NCBI GenBank assembly: GCA_949987705.1
Contig: OX465281.1
Coordinates: forward strand, 237,171,143-237,235,142
From: Thereva unica
Lineage: Eukaryota; Arthropoda; Insecta; Diptera; Therevidae
Length of the DNA stretch: 64,000 nt
Direction of reading: 5' to 3'
Shown here in pieces: positions 31,750 to 43,891 of the stretch. The translations under genes were made by a program, and so were the position numbers. Position 1 is the first letter of the stretch, and every line of letters starts with the position of its first letter. The notes under the pieces are model-generated. The model did no database searches, was not told where the DNA came from, and was given only the letters and a program-made list of their open reading frames with translations.

Positions 31750-33206
31750 AAAAAAAGTAAGTGTCATAACAGCATTAGCAATAAATAAATAAATAAACTA
31801 ATCTTTGTCCAACTCCTAGAACTCATCAGCATTTTTAATTTGTTAATGTTATCTTAAAAATCCCAAATACCGATTTTCAGTAGAATCGGACCCCAATTTG
31901 TGAACATAGTTACATGTAAAACTAATGAAAGCGTATTTAAAACGAAGCTGGGACATGGAAACAACTCATAAAACACCCTTAGTGACAAAAGTATATGAAT
32001 TCTTTAGAGCTTTAGAGGCACTTTTTATCATAAGATAGTATCTATAGACAAAAATAAAACTTTTAACATAGTTTCTTGACGTGACTGCCATCTCGTAGCT
32101 CCTGAGGGATCTATTAAAACTTTTAAAAATAAGCCTGCATTACCTGAAATAGTATAATAAGACAAATGCACGACAGTATACTCGTATGTTATATTAGATG
32201 TCGTTGGTGCTAGTACTTGGAAAATACGCATGAATGAGCGTCAGAGTCCAAATGTTCTAATAGAAAGTATTATGACCTCTTAACTTGATGATATATCATT
32301 TCCGTGAATCTATGTTAGTATTAATTAAGCAAATCTAATTTTGCTCAAATAAACCAAACCAATTTCAGTCTTCCCATCCACTGAATAAGCTAATTCCCCC
32401 AAAAATAAAGTACATGTAATAAACAAAACAGGAAGCAATTGATTGCCACGATGTTCGTTAAACAAGCAAATAGTCAATAAAATTACCTGCCTAACTTTAC
32501 CTACTTTTTCGATGAGCTAATTTATGGACTTTCTCCTGTCCAATTAGACTACAAAGAGCATTGCATATTAACCTGAGACTTGAGTAAATTCAGGCCATTT
32601 GCTTGCACATTAAAAATAATTATAACGAAAAATAATCATAGCTTCTTGGTTGGTGGCTTTTTAACTTTGTTTGTGTGTAAATGGAAACAAGTTTGACCTT
32701 AAGTCCTGCCGTGGCCTTAATAAAAGGACACAGCCATTTTATTAGGTTTAACAATACAATTAAATGTGGAATTAATATTCTCTAATAGAGCAGAACATGT
32801 GATAATTCAAAATGGTAAATGTCCGAAATTTATATTGTCATTATTGCGGAATAGTTGTGTTTTAGGAAAAAGGTGCTCTTTCCAGGGTATTAATGGGACA
32901 AAAAATTGATTGGCGAAACTATGCTGAAGTTGTGCTGATGTTTCAGATCACATAAGCTGAAATGAACGTGCAGATAGAGAGGCAATCATCTTGTACCAAT
33001 GGGAGGAGATGAGAATGCGTGTTGGCCTTGTGATATAATATGTCTTAAAATTGAGCTACAGTGGAGCGTTGAATCAGTCGGTATAAAAATCGTTCTTTAT
33101 TCTGCCCCACTACAAGAATCGAACATTATTCCGAAGAAGTCAGCCTTCTATCAGGATAGGATCAGTTGAAGGAAAGCCACCTGTGGTAATTCTTTCACTC
33201 TTCTCT
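31750..33206. other. Long AT-rich spacer with no recognised feature
   Basis: Only short frames and no repeats paired within the window. Confidence 0.4.
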
Positions 33207-34853
33207 TAGTCCATTCAAAACGCGGGGGGGGGGGGGTGTTCCAAAATAACACCGTTAAGAAAATCGAACCCTAAAAGTTTTTGGGGTCGCTGATCACGAA
33301 AATCGAGGTCCCGCGGTCCCAAAATTAGGGCGTCACCCCTAAAAATTTTCAAGTTTTTGCTTCAAATTCGATTGTGGGCGTACTGTCAGGCAAAAATAAA
33401 TTATTTTCAACCCTTAAGGGGTTAAAACTACCCCTACAATATAGTTAATTGAAAACTAAGGGGGGGTGTTCCTTAAAGGTTTTTGGGGTCGCTGATCACG
33501 AAAATCGAGGTCCCGCGGTCCCAAAATTAGGGCGTCACCTCTAAAAATGCAAAAAACACCCCTTTTTAGGGGGTTTTCGCGATTTTTTCAATAATAATGA
33601 AAACTAATGCGATGAAATGCACTTTTTTTAATTTTTATTTGCGAAGGGGGTTGAGGGTACCGCTAAAGGGTGCAATATCTTAATTTTATTACTTTGCCTC
33701 CGTTTTTACCTGCCTAAATGTCATTGTAAAAAACGGACCACCCCATTATTAAGTACCTGAAATAAATTAGAGTACATATTTCGCAATTATTGTGTGATTG
33801 TCGTTTTTACAGAAATGCAGAGTTTATTTAAAGATTCCACGAAATGAAATATTTCTCAATTAATTTTTTTTTTCTTTAGGGGTGGTTTAACCTCTGTACA
33901 AACGGGTTTATAGTGAAATGTTTCAAATGTTGTAATGATTACAAATGGAAAATGAAATTTAAATGTAAAACAATAAATTTTCATTTGTTTCAATTACAAT
34001 TTTAATGTGGGGGTAGTTGTACCCCCTTAAGAGTTGAAAACATTAATTTTTTGCTGATAATACCTTTTGAACCAAATTTCAAACAAAAAGCATAAAAATT
34101 TTTTTTTTTTCAATTTTTTTTATATAAAGTTGTTTTTATTATAGTAAGTTCGCCTTAATTTAGTATAAATCAACCCCCTTCGCAAATAAATATTTAAAAA
34201 AGTGCATTTCATCGCATTAGTTTTCATTATTACTGAAATAATCGCGAAAACCCCCTAAAAAGGTTTTTTTTTGCATTATTAGGGGTTACGCCCTAATTTT
34301 AGGACCGCGGGACCTCGATTTTCGTGATCAGCGACCCCAAAAACCTTTAGGGTTCGATTTTCTTAGCGGTGTTATTTTGGAACACCCCCCCCCCCTAGTT
34401 TCCAATTAACTATATTGTAGGGGTAGTTTTAACCCCTTAAGGGTTGAAGATAATGTATTTTTGCCTGACAGTACGCCCACAATCGAATTTGAAGCAAACA
34501 CTTGAAAAAAAATTTTTTTTTACAATTTTTGCCATTTTTCGACAATTTAGGGGTACTTTCAACCCTTTAGGGGTACCCCTTACCATTAAGCTCGCCTAAA
34601 TTTAATATACATCAACCCCCTTCGCAAATAAATATTAAAAAAAGTGTATTTCATCGCATTAGTTTTCATTATTGATGAAATAATCGCGAAAACCCCTTAA
34701 AAAGGGGTGTTTTTTGCATTTTTAGGGGTGACGCCCTAATTTTGGGACCGCGGGACCTCGATTTTCGTGATCAGCGACCCCAAAAACGTTTAGGGTTCGA
34801 TTTTCTTAACGGTGTTATTTTGGAACACCATAACGCGCGTTTTGAATGGACTA
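33207..34853. mobile_element. Complex foldback element, 1,647 bp, with TA-flanked ends
   Basis: The outermost ends are exact inverses: tagtccattcaaaacgcg at 33207-33224 and its reverse complement at 34836-34853. The form TA|GTCCATTC...GAATGGAC|TA fits insertion at a TA. Inside, a ~70-bp block (ggggtcgctgatcacgaaaa then tcgaggtcccgcggtccc) occurs twice direct (about 33278 and 33480) and twice inverted (about 34290 and 34720). A second block (atttgcgaagggggttga) occurs near 33640 and inverted near 34175 and 34610. A 13-base G run lies near 33225. No transposase. Confidence 0.8.
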
Positions 34854-35479
34854 TCTGTATTCTTGACTAAATAGAACTGTCGACAGCACAATCAAGTGTC
34901 CTAGTAATTTGTCGTTCAGATTTCATTTGATTCGGCGCAAGACAAGTTAAACCACTTTATCCAACTCCTAGCAATCGCAACATAGTCACAGTATGAAGAA
35001 TCGAACTCATCATCCCTGAGGTGTAACGTTTAAGTTCTTTATTTTTCGATGCTTCAACGAAATCGATCGCAATCTCTGGTAATCAAATAGAACAATTCAA
35101 AACATCTTCTGCTCTAACAATTCTTTGGCTGTGCGGCACGGGAAAAATCCTCTTCATCTCAAACTGGGCGGTTCTAGATAGCTGAATGCAGTGTTGGAGT
35201 CCTGGCTATGGACAAAGACCAGATGGTTCTGAAACGAAACAAAGGTAATTTTATTGAGAATATCCACCATCATCAAGTAAGCGAACCAACACTATTCTAA
35301 ATGTGTTTCTATCGCACTTTCCCGGTACCGAAACACCTGTTCGATTGTCGCTAGCCGAATGGCGCATCACTTATGAGGAGGCCGTGATTTGACTAACATT
35401 TGAAAAAATCTAAAAAAAACAAAAAAAATGGCAGCCAATCCACATTATGACATTACTTTTGCCCCACCTTGTACTACCT
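34854..35479. other. Spacer with no recognised feature
   Basis: No frames or repeats of note. Confidence 0.35.
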
Positions 35480-36058
35480 TGAGTTAACGGTTAAAAAGAA
35501 AACTCTCAATCCAGAGCCATTGAATTAAGGTTGCACATATAGCTCAGAGTTTAGACAGCAGAGCAGGTCATCATACTCTGCCAGAAGCCTTGGAAATATA
35601 TAAGTAACCAAACCTGTCTCATTAAAGCGATGGATTGAGATGCTCGGTTAACCACACAGGTCGCCAGTTGATTTAGAGTTGGGGATTCCCCTTTTTCGGA
35701 ATGCGCTGAACATGAGCTAGTTTCCTAGAATCTGGATATACTCTGGTGAAGAATGACAGGGCACAAAGTTTGGCATTTTTACCATAGGGGGGATATTGTC
35801 AGGGCCTGTGGATTTACTGGCGTCAAGCTCTATGAGCCAACTAGATACCTCGCGAGTCCGGAAGAAAACTCCATCCATTGACCATTGAGTAGAATGTGTA
35901 CTCGGAACCGGGCGTGGCGTCGCAGTTTCGGATAAAAAAGTATTTAAGGTGATGCCAATAAATCTATTAGATTTGTTTTTGCTATAAATAGAGTGGTTGT
36001 GAAATATGTAACATTCTTCTTTATGGAGGTCGTCAAGGACCAGAAGTGCGTTCCCCAT
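35480..36058 (-). pseudogene. LINE-A reverse transcriptase fragment
   Basis: The minus strand has MDGVFFRTREVSSWLIEL then DASKSTGPDNIPPMV, matching MDGIFFRTREV...TGPDNIPPMV of the copy at 56971-59200. Nucleotides about 35490-35720 continue to match that copy near 58100-58500 (loss after PPMV). Frames are broken and much of RT is missing. It retains the D-A-S-K-S-T-G-P linkage lost in the longer copy. Confidence 0.8.
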
Positions 36059-36128
36059 TTACCAGTATTCCCGCCCGTATGATTTTGGTGACACGGAGAG
36101 CAGCCGAATTCGCATTGGCACTACAGGA

Positions 36129-36946
36129 TAGGGTTGAGCCGGATTTACACGAGGCAGTCCCTTGAACGATGGTAAATTGTACTGAGCCTCAATTTTAGCT
36201 TTTTCAAAAAAAAAAAAAAAGCTTATCCAGAGGCTTTGTCCGTCTGTCTGTCTGTGCGTCTGTGACCATCTTTCATCTCTGAAGGTACTGTCGCTACAGA
36301 CTTGGGCCATTTCTCAAATTGTAGCTCTTGATCAAGAGACCTAAAACTGAGAAAATGGTCTGGAAATTCCAACCGGAAGTATATTTAACGATAAAAAAGA
36401 GATTTCTAATAAAGTACATATATCGGTAGCCTGGAGCTAAGGCGCGCGTAATTAGTGGCTAGTCTCTAGGCAAAACATTCCACTAGTTTTTAAATGTCCC
36501 GGTTCTAAAATAATGTCCAACTGGTATATAAGAGTGTTTCGAGATAAATGAGACGGGGTGTGATTGAAAATTACGTAGTGTGTCTCTTACTTCTGCGACA
36601 GTAAAATATCCAATTTGAACTCCGGCGAGGTGAAATTGTAAACGCAAATGGAGCAACATTTCTTACTTCATTTGCGGTTGCAAAATTTCCAACTTGAGAT
36701 TAGGCGAGGTGGGATTACAAAATATAAATAAGCGTTGTGGAGGCATATAAGGCAATATAATGTATAATTGAATTAAACTTGTAAAAAGCTTTTCATTGCA
36801 ATTTATTTTATTACTTCTTTTTTTTAATTTGCTAGATTTTGTCATTTTGGTATTTCAACAGAACCTCGTCTCATTGTACTGGCTCAAAAGACAAAAAAAG
36901 GCACCTCTTACCAGCTCATTTTAAAATCGTGTCCTACCCAACACTA
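36129..36946 (+). mobile_element. hAT-type MITE family H, long copy
   Basis: It starts TAGGGTTGAGCCGGATTTAC and ends ...gtcctacccaacacta (inverse TAGTGTTGGGTAGGAC). The flanks ctacagga and ttacatca match at 5 of 8 positions, suggesting a decayed 8-bp duplication. Two internal copies of an acagtaaaatatccaatttg-type block occur near 36597 and 36665. Confidence 0.65.
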
Positions 36947-36949
36947 TTA

Positions 36950-38617
36950 CATCACACCAAATACATGCTCAAGAATTTATCTCCTGAAATGTTTTCCATT
37001 ATATAGTTTAATTTCATTACAATCACAACTGGCATTTATTACTGTTGCAGTAAAATTAACAAGCACATCGTTTCTAATTAGATTTCCGTGTCCAATAAAT
37101 TCCCCGACATTTTGCTAGTTCTATTAATCCAGTAAATTTAAGATTGTAAGAAAAAAACGTCATGCCCAAAACTAGGATAAACTTCATGGAACGAAAACTT
37201 TTATAATTTAATTACCGCCAGAGAGAAACTTCCACGGAAAAACAAATTCACAAATTAGAACTTTGCAGTGCAGTTTTCACCAGTAGTTATAATGGCATGG
37301 ATTCAGTCCTGTCCTGTGCAGATGCTGGCTTTTGGGAATTTTTTAAAGGTATTGGACGTCGTCCTTATCAAGGCTAGAAGAAATACGTAGGTGATGTTGC
37401 ACTTGCCAACTAAAATATATTTTCCGTTTTTTTTTCTTTTTCTGTAAAAAGTAACAATTTTAAGAAATTTGTGCATCTGGCGAGAATTTTCTTCAGCTCT
37501 TTCTGTTCTGTCGTCTTCAAGACTCTCGACAAAAGTTTGCTTTTGCATGTAGCACTTCATCCAAGGAGGGGTAACTCATTACCTAGATTTGAAATAGCCG
37601 TGGTAGAATCTTTCTGCTAAATTGCCATGTTCTGATATAATTGCCGACACAAGCTGCACATAGTGCAATTCCATTGAAGGTTGATAGTACTAATGTAAAA
37701 AGACTTAGGAATGTGTTGTTGTTCCAAATTTGTTTCATGGACGTTTTGTTGGCTATAATGCAATGAAAAAGTTTGGCTTTGCTTTCCTGCTTGATTACGT
37801 TTGGACGTATTTAAAAATTCTCTTTCAAACTACAGATGTTTTAGTTTTTTCAGATGAGAAGATTTTTCCTTCAAAATTAGAACACAAGCAGCATATTCTG
37901 ACGAGTGAGCCTTGCTTAATCATAATTTCACTTTTGAATTATATAGCATCCACATTCTGAATAGTTGGTTGTACAAGCTTCTATATGTTTGTTACCATAT
38001 GGTATTCCACAAAGAGAAATTTATAAAGTAAAAGTTATAAAGGCATGTGGTTGGTCTGCTTTTTTCTCAATAGAAACTGAATTGTTTAGAGCGTTGCATT
38101 CATATATATCAAGGCATATATGTACATCCGAGGTATAATTTTATCTTTCCAGACATTTATTGGGTCAGTCCATCAAGTTGCAGTTTTTCTAAATGCATGA
38201 ACTGAAGGTCGTTGTGGTAGTTTCTTCCACTCCACTACATAGCATCACCTTACGTTTAGCCTGGAACCACACACAGGAAGGGGCCACTCAGAGTTGGCTA
38301 ATCCCGGGCCTCTATTGTTCGATGTGCTTCATCCTAGTCCAATCGTCTCACCTACTGCATTTGCTCTCTTCCTTCCCTCTGGCGAAGGCACATCATCAAT
38401 TCAGAGCTAAGGAGTCAACCGTCACCACTTGAAGGTCGCAGTAGGAAATTTTGAGTGATATCCGAGGAAATGACACCCCATAAAACACCCTGTCAATGGT
38501 TAAGATCGAGTGTTGTTCCACCAGGGTGTATACCACACGGTCATTTTGTTTTATAGCGTAACTATTAAACTGGAATACCAAAATTTTTCTAAGAAAAGTA
38601 AATCAGCTTGCAATTTC
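36950..38617. other. Long spacer with no recognised gene
   Basis: Short frames only (for example 37303-37560 - and 37730-37960 +), none recognised. Confidence 0.35.
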
Positions 38618-38619
38618 AC

Positions 38620-39265
38620 TAGGTTAGGTTAGGTTTAAATGGCTGCCCCCACTAGGGAGCCCACTTAGGTACGCCATTGGCCCCTTTGTGATGCCCATCT
38701 AGCGTTGGGACAAAGTTCAGACCATTTCAAACCATTTTGAGCTTTTGATAAAGCGACAGAGGTTAGGAACACCAGTATTTTGCAGCTCGCTCAACCCATC
38801 AAGGAAGGTCCCTCTTTTCCTTGCGAGGGATGTCCTAATCTTTTGGCGTGCGGCCCAAAGGGACAGTGACCAGTCAGCACCTTTACTACATGGCTTATCT
38901 CCTTTTTGTTCAACTGAACAAGAGATTTTACACGCTTTGCGTCCAAAGTTGGCCAAATTGCATGAAGAGTGCGACACACCGTTGCTGTGGTCCATCTCAG
39001 CACACCTCGAGATAAGCTGATTTTTCTCACAGCTAGTTTGTAGGTGACATTCCCGTTCGGGTTAAGTGGGGTGTCCTTTCCACTTCGGTTCCCTGTCTAG
39101 AAAGCTCATCTGCCCTACAGTTTCCCCTAATCCCACTGTGTCCAGGAACCCAACACAGTGTTATATTAAACTAAGTAAGTGGCAGTCTCACACAGAGATC
39201 TGCGACAGTTCAGTAGTTTCACTAACTAACACAAAGGTTTTGCGGATTGAAATCCTAAACGTGGA
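38620..39265 (-). pseudogene. I-like LINE, RNase H to 3' end, with telomere-like tail
   Basis: On the minus strand, ITLCWVPGHSGIRGN then CRADELSRQGTEVE is the RNase H C-terminal motif set. It is followed by KKEISHVVKVLTGHCPFGPH and, in another frame, VPNLCRFIKSSKWF, the usual C-terminal blocks of these elements. The 3' end reads aaacctaacctaaccta, i.e. (CCTAA)n. Frame shifts and stops make it non-functional. Confidence 0.85.
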
Positions 39266-39399
39266 ATAACAAAGATTGAGAACGCCGCCGAATAGATAAC
39301 CTAACCTTAAACCGTGATTTGGGCCAGGGTGTGGTTAAAAGTTCTGGGTATCATCTTGGTCTGCGCCATTCACCCTTTGGTGTATCCTGGTGTACCAAT

Positions 39400-39600
39400 G
39401 GGTGCAAGATATCTTTGGTATCCGCTTAAAAATAAAATATCGCTTTACGACGGGCAAACACCGACCGTGATTGAAACATAATCCTCGGTCATATGGCGGG
39501 CATCAGAAGGTTATTTGAGAACTGTGCGGCCGTACACCTCACACACACACTCACACCGATGGGTGTACGTTTGTATATAATGTGATTAAATAAACAGGCC
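39400..39600 (+). repeat. Dispersed repeat R1-related segment
   Basis: cgacgggcaaacaccgacc followed by gattgaaacataatcctcg matches the inverse of about 2140-2200. Confidence 0.45.
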
Positions 39601-40830
39601 TGTGTTTTAGCTGCATTGATTCAAATTTTGACGACCATACCAAAATAGATGGTGATCCAAATACGGTGGCACATTTATGTAGATGTGAAATTCGAATATT
39701 TGTAAAACCGTTGAGCTTAGAAGCACAGAAGGAATGTATAGTTCAGCACGGCAAAATTTTAAAATGTCTACATGGCACCTGAGTAAAAATTCTACTTCTC
39801 TACAGGCATGACGGAGTAGTCCAAACGAAGCAAGGTACGTCTACCCATTTTCATACTAAAGAGAGCAATATTTGGGCTTAAAAAACTAAAGGGTGCAATT
39901 AAACATATTCGGTCTACTAGAAGAAAACTAAAGGGTTCTCGTTTGATTGGTTAGGTCAAACAGCATTGAGCGTGGTTAGTAATTAGTTGGGGAACCGCGT
40001 GGAAAAGCAACACTCGCGTTTAGAATGGCCGATTACGAATATATTCATATCTGTATTAGAGACGTGAGTACCTCTAACAGGCGTATTTTTAGAATTTCTT
40101 CCCAGTAGCGGGAGCCTGCATACCCTTACAGCAGGCGAATTTATTCATTATCTGTGCTTTGTAAGCTAGATAAGGATTTGTAATCGGTCGCAACCGAAAA
40201 TTGAGTAATACATACGCTAAGGTAATTCAGAGACATGTCAAAATGTACTCATCGATTCTCAAGGAAACGAGTACTTTTGAATGAGTAAGAAGTATTCATT
40301 GAGTAATTTTCTTTCGATTCTACTTATGAGTTTAATCGAGTACTCTCACCGATTCCGTGTCTCTAGCCATGCGACACCCTGCATTTTCATAAATGACATG
40401 TTACTCCGCCCTGACAGTTTTGCCAACCCAAATGCCAAAGCCATTGCCATGCCCAACTCTCAAATGTTTGTTGCATCTATCATAAGTTCTATCGTTCTCA
40501 GAAATCACCCTGTATACAAATCCTATTGAAAAGGTTTTAATTAAATTTGCTGCTTGGGACATTCGTATCTCTTTCTTTAGGTGTTTTCAGCTGGTCTTGG
40601 ATAATTGCCCAGAAAACGTTAAATTTCTTCGTCTAAAACTTTTGATGTACTTAGCTCCATAAAGTTCTTTGACTAAACAACTATCATAGTTGTTTTTTCA
40701 AACCAGATGGATGTTCGCCACAGAAAGTGTTTAGCCAAAGGTTATACAATTAATTTCACAATTTTATCGATAAATGCATCAAGGATTGAGAAATATGTAA
40801 TTGGAAACAATATTATTATTTTTTTAACCC
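39601..40830. other. Spacer with no recognised gene
   Basis: An 82-codon frame at 40281-40529 is not recognised; no repeat pairs seen. Confidence 0.3.
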
Positions 40831-40870
40831 CAGCTAGTATCCCAGAGATTTGTGGTTCGATCCCACACAA
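40831..40870 (+). repeat. Possible SINE head fragment
   Basis: agctagtatcccagag followed by tggttcgatccca resembles the SINE head (agctactatcccagag, gggttcggatccc) at 23941. The body is absent. Confidence 0.4.
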
Positions 40871-41986
40871 TGACATAATGTCTTATATCCACATTTTCTA
40901 ATTTATCTGTAAATTCTAGATCAATCTTCGAAAAACGCCTTCAATATTCTTAAAGATGCTATTTACTTCCTCAGAAATTCACGAAAATTTCAATGACATT
41001 TAAAGAGACAAATCTTTGTGATATCTTTCATGATTTAGATATTGTCTAAGTAATTCTAGAATAAAGTATTTTATTTTCGTAATTTTTATACACTCTCTAA
41101 ATTTTTCGATAAGAAAGAATCGCACTTATTTCACCGGGCCATTAAGAGTATGTTATTTACATATACGTGAATTGAAATCTCCCATTATTCTACAAAACAT
41201 GAGTAACAAAAAAAAGTAAAAAAAAAAATACGCTAAATTATTTTTAAACATTTTTCTTACGTGCCAAACTTTGCAAAAATCTCCTAAAGTGTTTCCGGTT
41301 ACACACTCAAACACAATCTGTGTGCTGAGAGATCGTAAATTACCCACTTCCACCCTTGCAAACTTCTTCACACTTTCGCTGATTATATTTTTGATAATTT
41401 TTTAGGATACATTATGGCGTAAGTACAGTCATTTGAGAAGAGGTATTGCGATATTTTTTTCTGTATCATGCGAGATAATTTGCAAGTCAAATAATCTACA
41501 GAAGAAAACCAAATATCATTTTATCACATTTTTTTTTTTTTTTCTTCTGGCGTAATAAATTTTTAAGATTTAGTTTCGTGAGTATTTTTATACTTGTAGA
41601 GTATCATTTGCTGGGATTAGTCAGAATGGTGGTCTATTTAACGTGAATATTGAGATGAATTTTTGTGCTGATTCTTTTTTGATAGATGATAATGGACAGC
41701 GAAGTGTTGACTTCAAAGTAGAATTTTTCGTATCATTTTTATTTTCATATTTGTTTCTGGCTAATAAATTCAAATATTGCTTTCACATTTGAAGACCTGT
41801 TAATGTTCTTACCATGCCATCCCAAAGCTTTATGCATGCAGGTCTACGTATTCCTGCAAGCGAAGGTTTGATCTACCTTGCGGTCCTATTGCACAAATAC
41901 AAAAGAGTTTCCAAGCAAGTTCTGCTCAAAGTCTAGAAATTAACAAGTCTTTCATCTTCATATGGTTGATGAGTGAGAGGTGAACA
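40871..41986. other. AT-rich spacer
   Basis: No recognised feature. Confidence 0.35.
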
Positions 41987-41994
41987 GCTATATG

Positions 41995-42269
41995 TAGTGT
42001 TGGGTAGGACACGATTTTAAAATGAGTTTGTAAAAGGAGCCTCTTTTTCCTTTCGAACCAGTACAATATCTCACTTCAAAAGAGGCGAGGAGCCATTGTA
42101 TTGCAAGCACGTCACGTAGTGAACAGCTCAAATGTTGCGATGCGAGTAGATCAATTGCGTTTGCGATTTATGAAGAAAAAGGGACATTTAAAAAAGTTGA
42201 GGCCTCAGTACAATTTACTATTGTGTACGGGACAAATGAACTGCCTCTTGTAAGTCCGGCTCACCTCGA
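41995..42269 (-). mobile_element. hAT-type MITE family H with 8-bp target duplication, 275 bp
   Basis: GCTATATG flanks both sides (41987-41994 and 42270-42277). The ends TAGTGTTGGGTAGGAC and the inverse of the right end, TCGAGGTGAGCCGGAC, match at 10 of 16 positions. The body is an inverted, shortened version of 36129-36946. Confidence 0.8.
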
Positions 42270-42277
42270 GCTATATG

Positions 42278-43383
42278 CACAAATTCTTCAAACGACGATG
42301 TCAGGCTATCAGAGAGGGAACGCAACATTTTTATACACGCTCGCACACTACTATCCGCGGGAAGATTTTATAATTTTATATGGGCATAAACTTAATGTGT
42401 TATTGCATATTTGCTCGTTTATGAAAGAAAACAGCTGATTCAATTTTCTTTCAGAGAATCTGGCTTTGTCGAATGCAGTGATGTTCATATATGCACGCAC
42501 ACAACTAACTGGGTGAAAATTTTATATGAAGATAAAGACTTGTTATTTCTAGACTTTGATCCCTCTTTCCTCATACAAGCTAGATGCTCTGCCATCGGAA
42601 CCTATCGAGTATTGTTTTTCTTTGCAGCAAATCCACACAATAGCGTTAGTAAATCTCGTCGCTGTAGAGTCTCGGGAAACATTCCTCTTCAAAGACGGGT
42701 TGTAGAGGTTGTATGCCAGACAATAACCTTGGAGTCAATGGTGGATTTTGATTTATTTGGAAAATGATATAATGCTTTGTTTATTGGCGATGCCATATTA
42801 TCTCATGAATTCGTAGAGGTATAATCTGACTATACTTACTATCTGAGGCGGCGCTAAAATATTTGAAAACGCTTTGAACCAATTTTGAATCTCTAGACAT
42901 CGGCTGGCTTAGGTAGAAAAACTGATCGGCTTTTATTTTTCCTGTATTAGAGGCAAACTGGTATTGAGCTATCACGTTTCATGTGTATGGAGTTTGCTGT
43001 GAGCCTGTTTATAACTTTTTTCGTCCAAATGTGAAAGTAACAGATTTTTTAACTCAAATAAAACCAAGGATAATGGTCCTACAGCCTTAATGCTGTAGTA
43101 ATAATTACTTAGACAGACAAGTTCTAATATCGCCAAAAAATGTTTTGGCCAGCACTTTCACATTTGGGCCAAAACGGAGGATGTCATTTCCCCACACCAA
43201 CAGATTCCAAAACCAGAGTCGACATTTAAGCTTCCCCCTTTATAAATTCTGTTGTGCCGTTTGGACCAGCCATAAAGCTTGCTGCCTGACATTGCACTTA
43301 ATTATAGAGCCGTCGACAATAGGTGCAACCTCTGAGCGCTAGTGTTATATGAATAAAAAACTGTGGTTAGTCTGGTCTGGTTA
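42278..43383. other. Spacer with an unrecognised 118-codon frame
   Basis: The plus-strand frame 42411-42767 is open but shows no known motif and no splice or promoter context. I do not call it a gene. Confidence 0.3.
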
Positions 43384-43445
43384 TTCTAGACATTTCCAAG
43401 ATTTTTGATACGGTATTACACCCTACTCTCTTTAAAAAACTACAA
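43384..43445 (+). pseudogene. LINE-A-like RT motif fragment
   Basis: LVILDISKIFDTVLHPTLF then KKLQAS matches LDISKAFDRVW.PAL.SKLQAL of LINE-A. It is only 60 bp long. Confidence 0.6.
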
Positions 43446-43458
43446 GCTTCTAAATAAT

Positions 43459-43730
43459 GCAATGGAAGTAGCCTGTAGAACATCCATTGGTAGAAACAAA
43501 CCTCCTTGGTGGAACAGTAAGCTTCTCAAACTAAGCTCTGAAACTAGAAAGGCCTCCAATAAGGCCAATCGGTCTAACTTGGATTCGGAATGGGACAACT
43601 ATAAAGGGAGGCCCAGGCAGTTCAAGTACGAACTGCGTAGGACAAAGAGGAAAACCTGGAAGACCATTTGTGAAACAATAGAACTTTTTACGGAGACCGC
43701 AAGCCTGTCATTAAACTCCTGCTCGATACT
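43459..43730 (+). pseudogene. I-like LINE EN-RT linker fragment
   Basis: The frame reads PPWWNSKLLKLSSETR, then EWDNYKGRPRQFKYEL and RRTKRKTWKTICETIE. PWWN...L...R followed by W..Y......(K/R)..R..K...W is the conserved linker of I/R1/LOA-group elements; compare AWENYKAKKREMKQTL at 59466. RT is missing. Confidence 0.75.
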
Positions 43731-43891
43731 CAATTTGCTGGCTCGACATCTCTAGCTGCATCCGCAAAAACAGGTTTTGAAGGCCCAATTAGTAAACATA
43801 ATTTAGGTATTATCGACAGACTGATAAACATGAATTTTGGGCCATAAAAGGATTTCCGCCTTATAAAATAAAACCAGCTAAGAGCCCGCCA

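Noticed and set aside
33225..33237. G-run as a G-quadruplex regulatory site
   Set aside because: A single run at an element end; no set of four spaced G tracts and no gene nearby.
39290..39310. ataacctaacctta as a second telomere-like tail
   Set aside because: Only two imperfect units and no LINE 3' end adjoining it in the right orientation.
42411..42767. 118-codon plus-strand frame as a gene
   Set aside because: Open but without known motifs; composition similar to the surrounding spacer.
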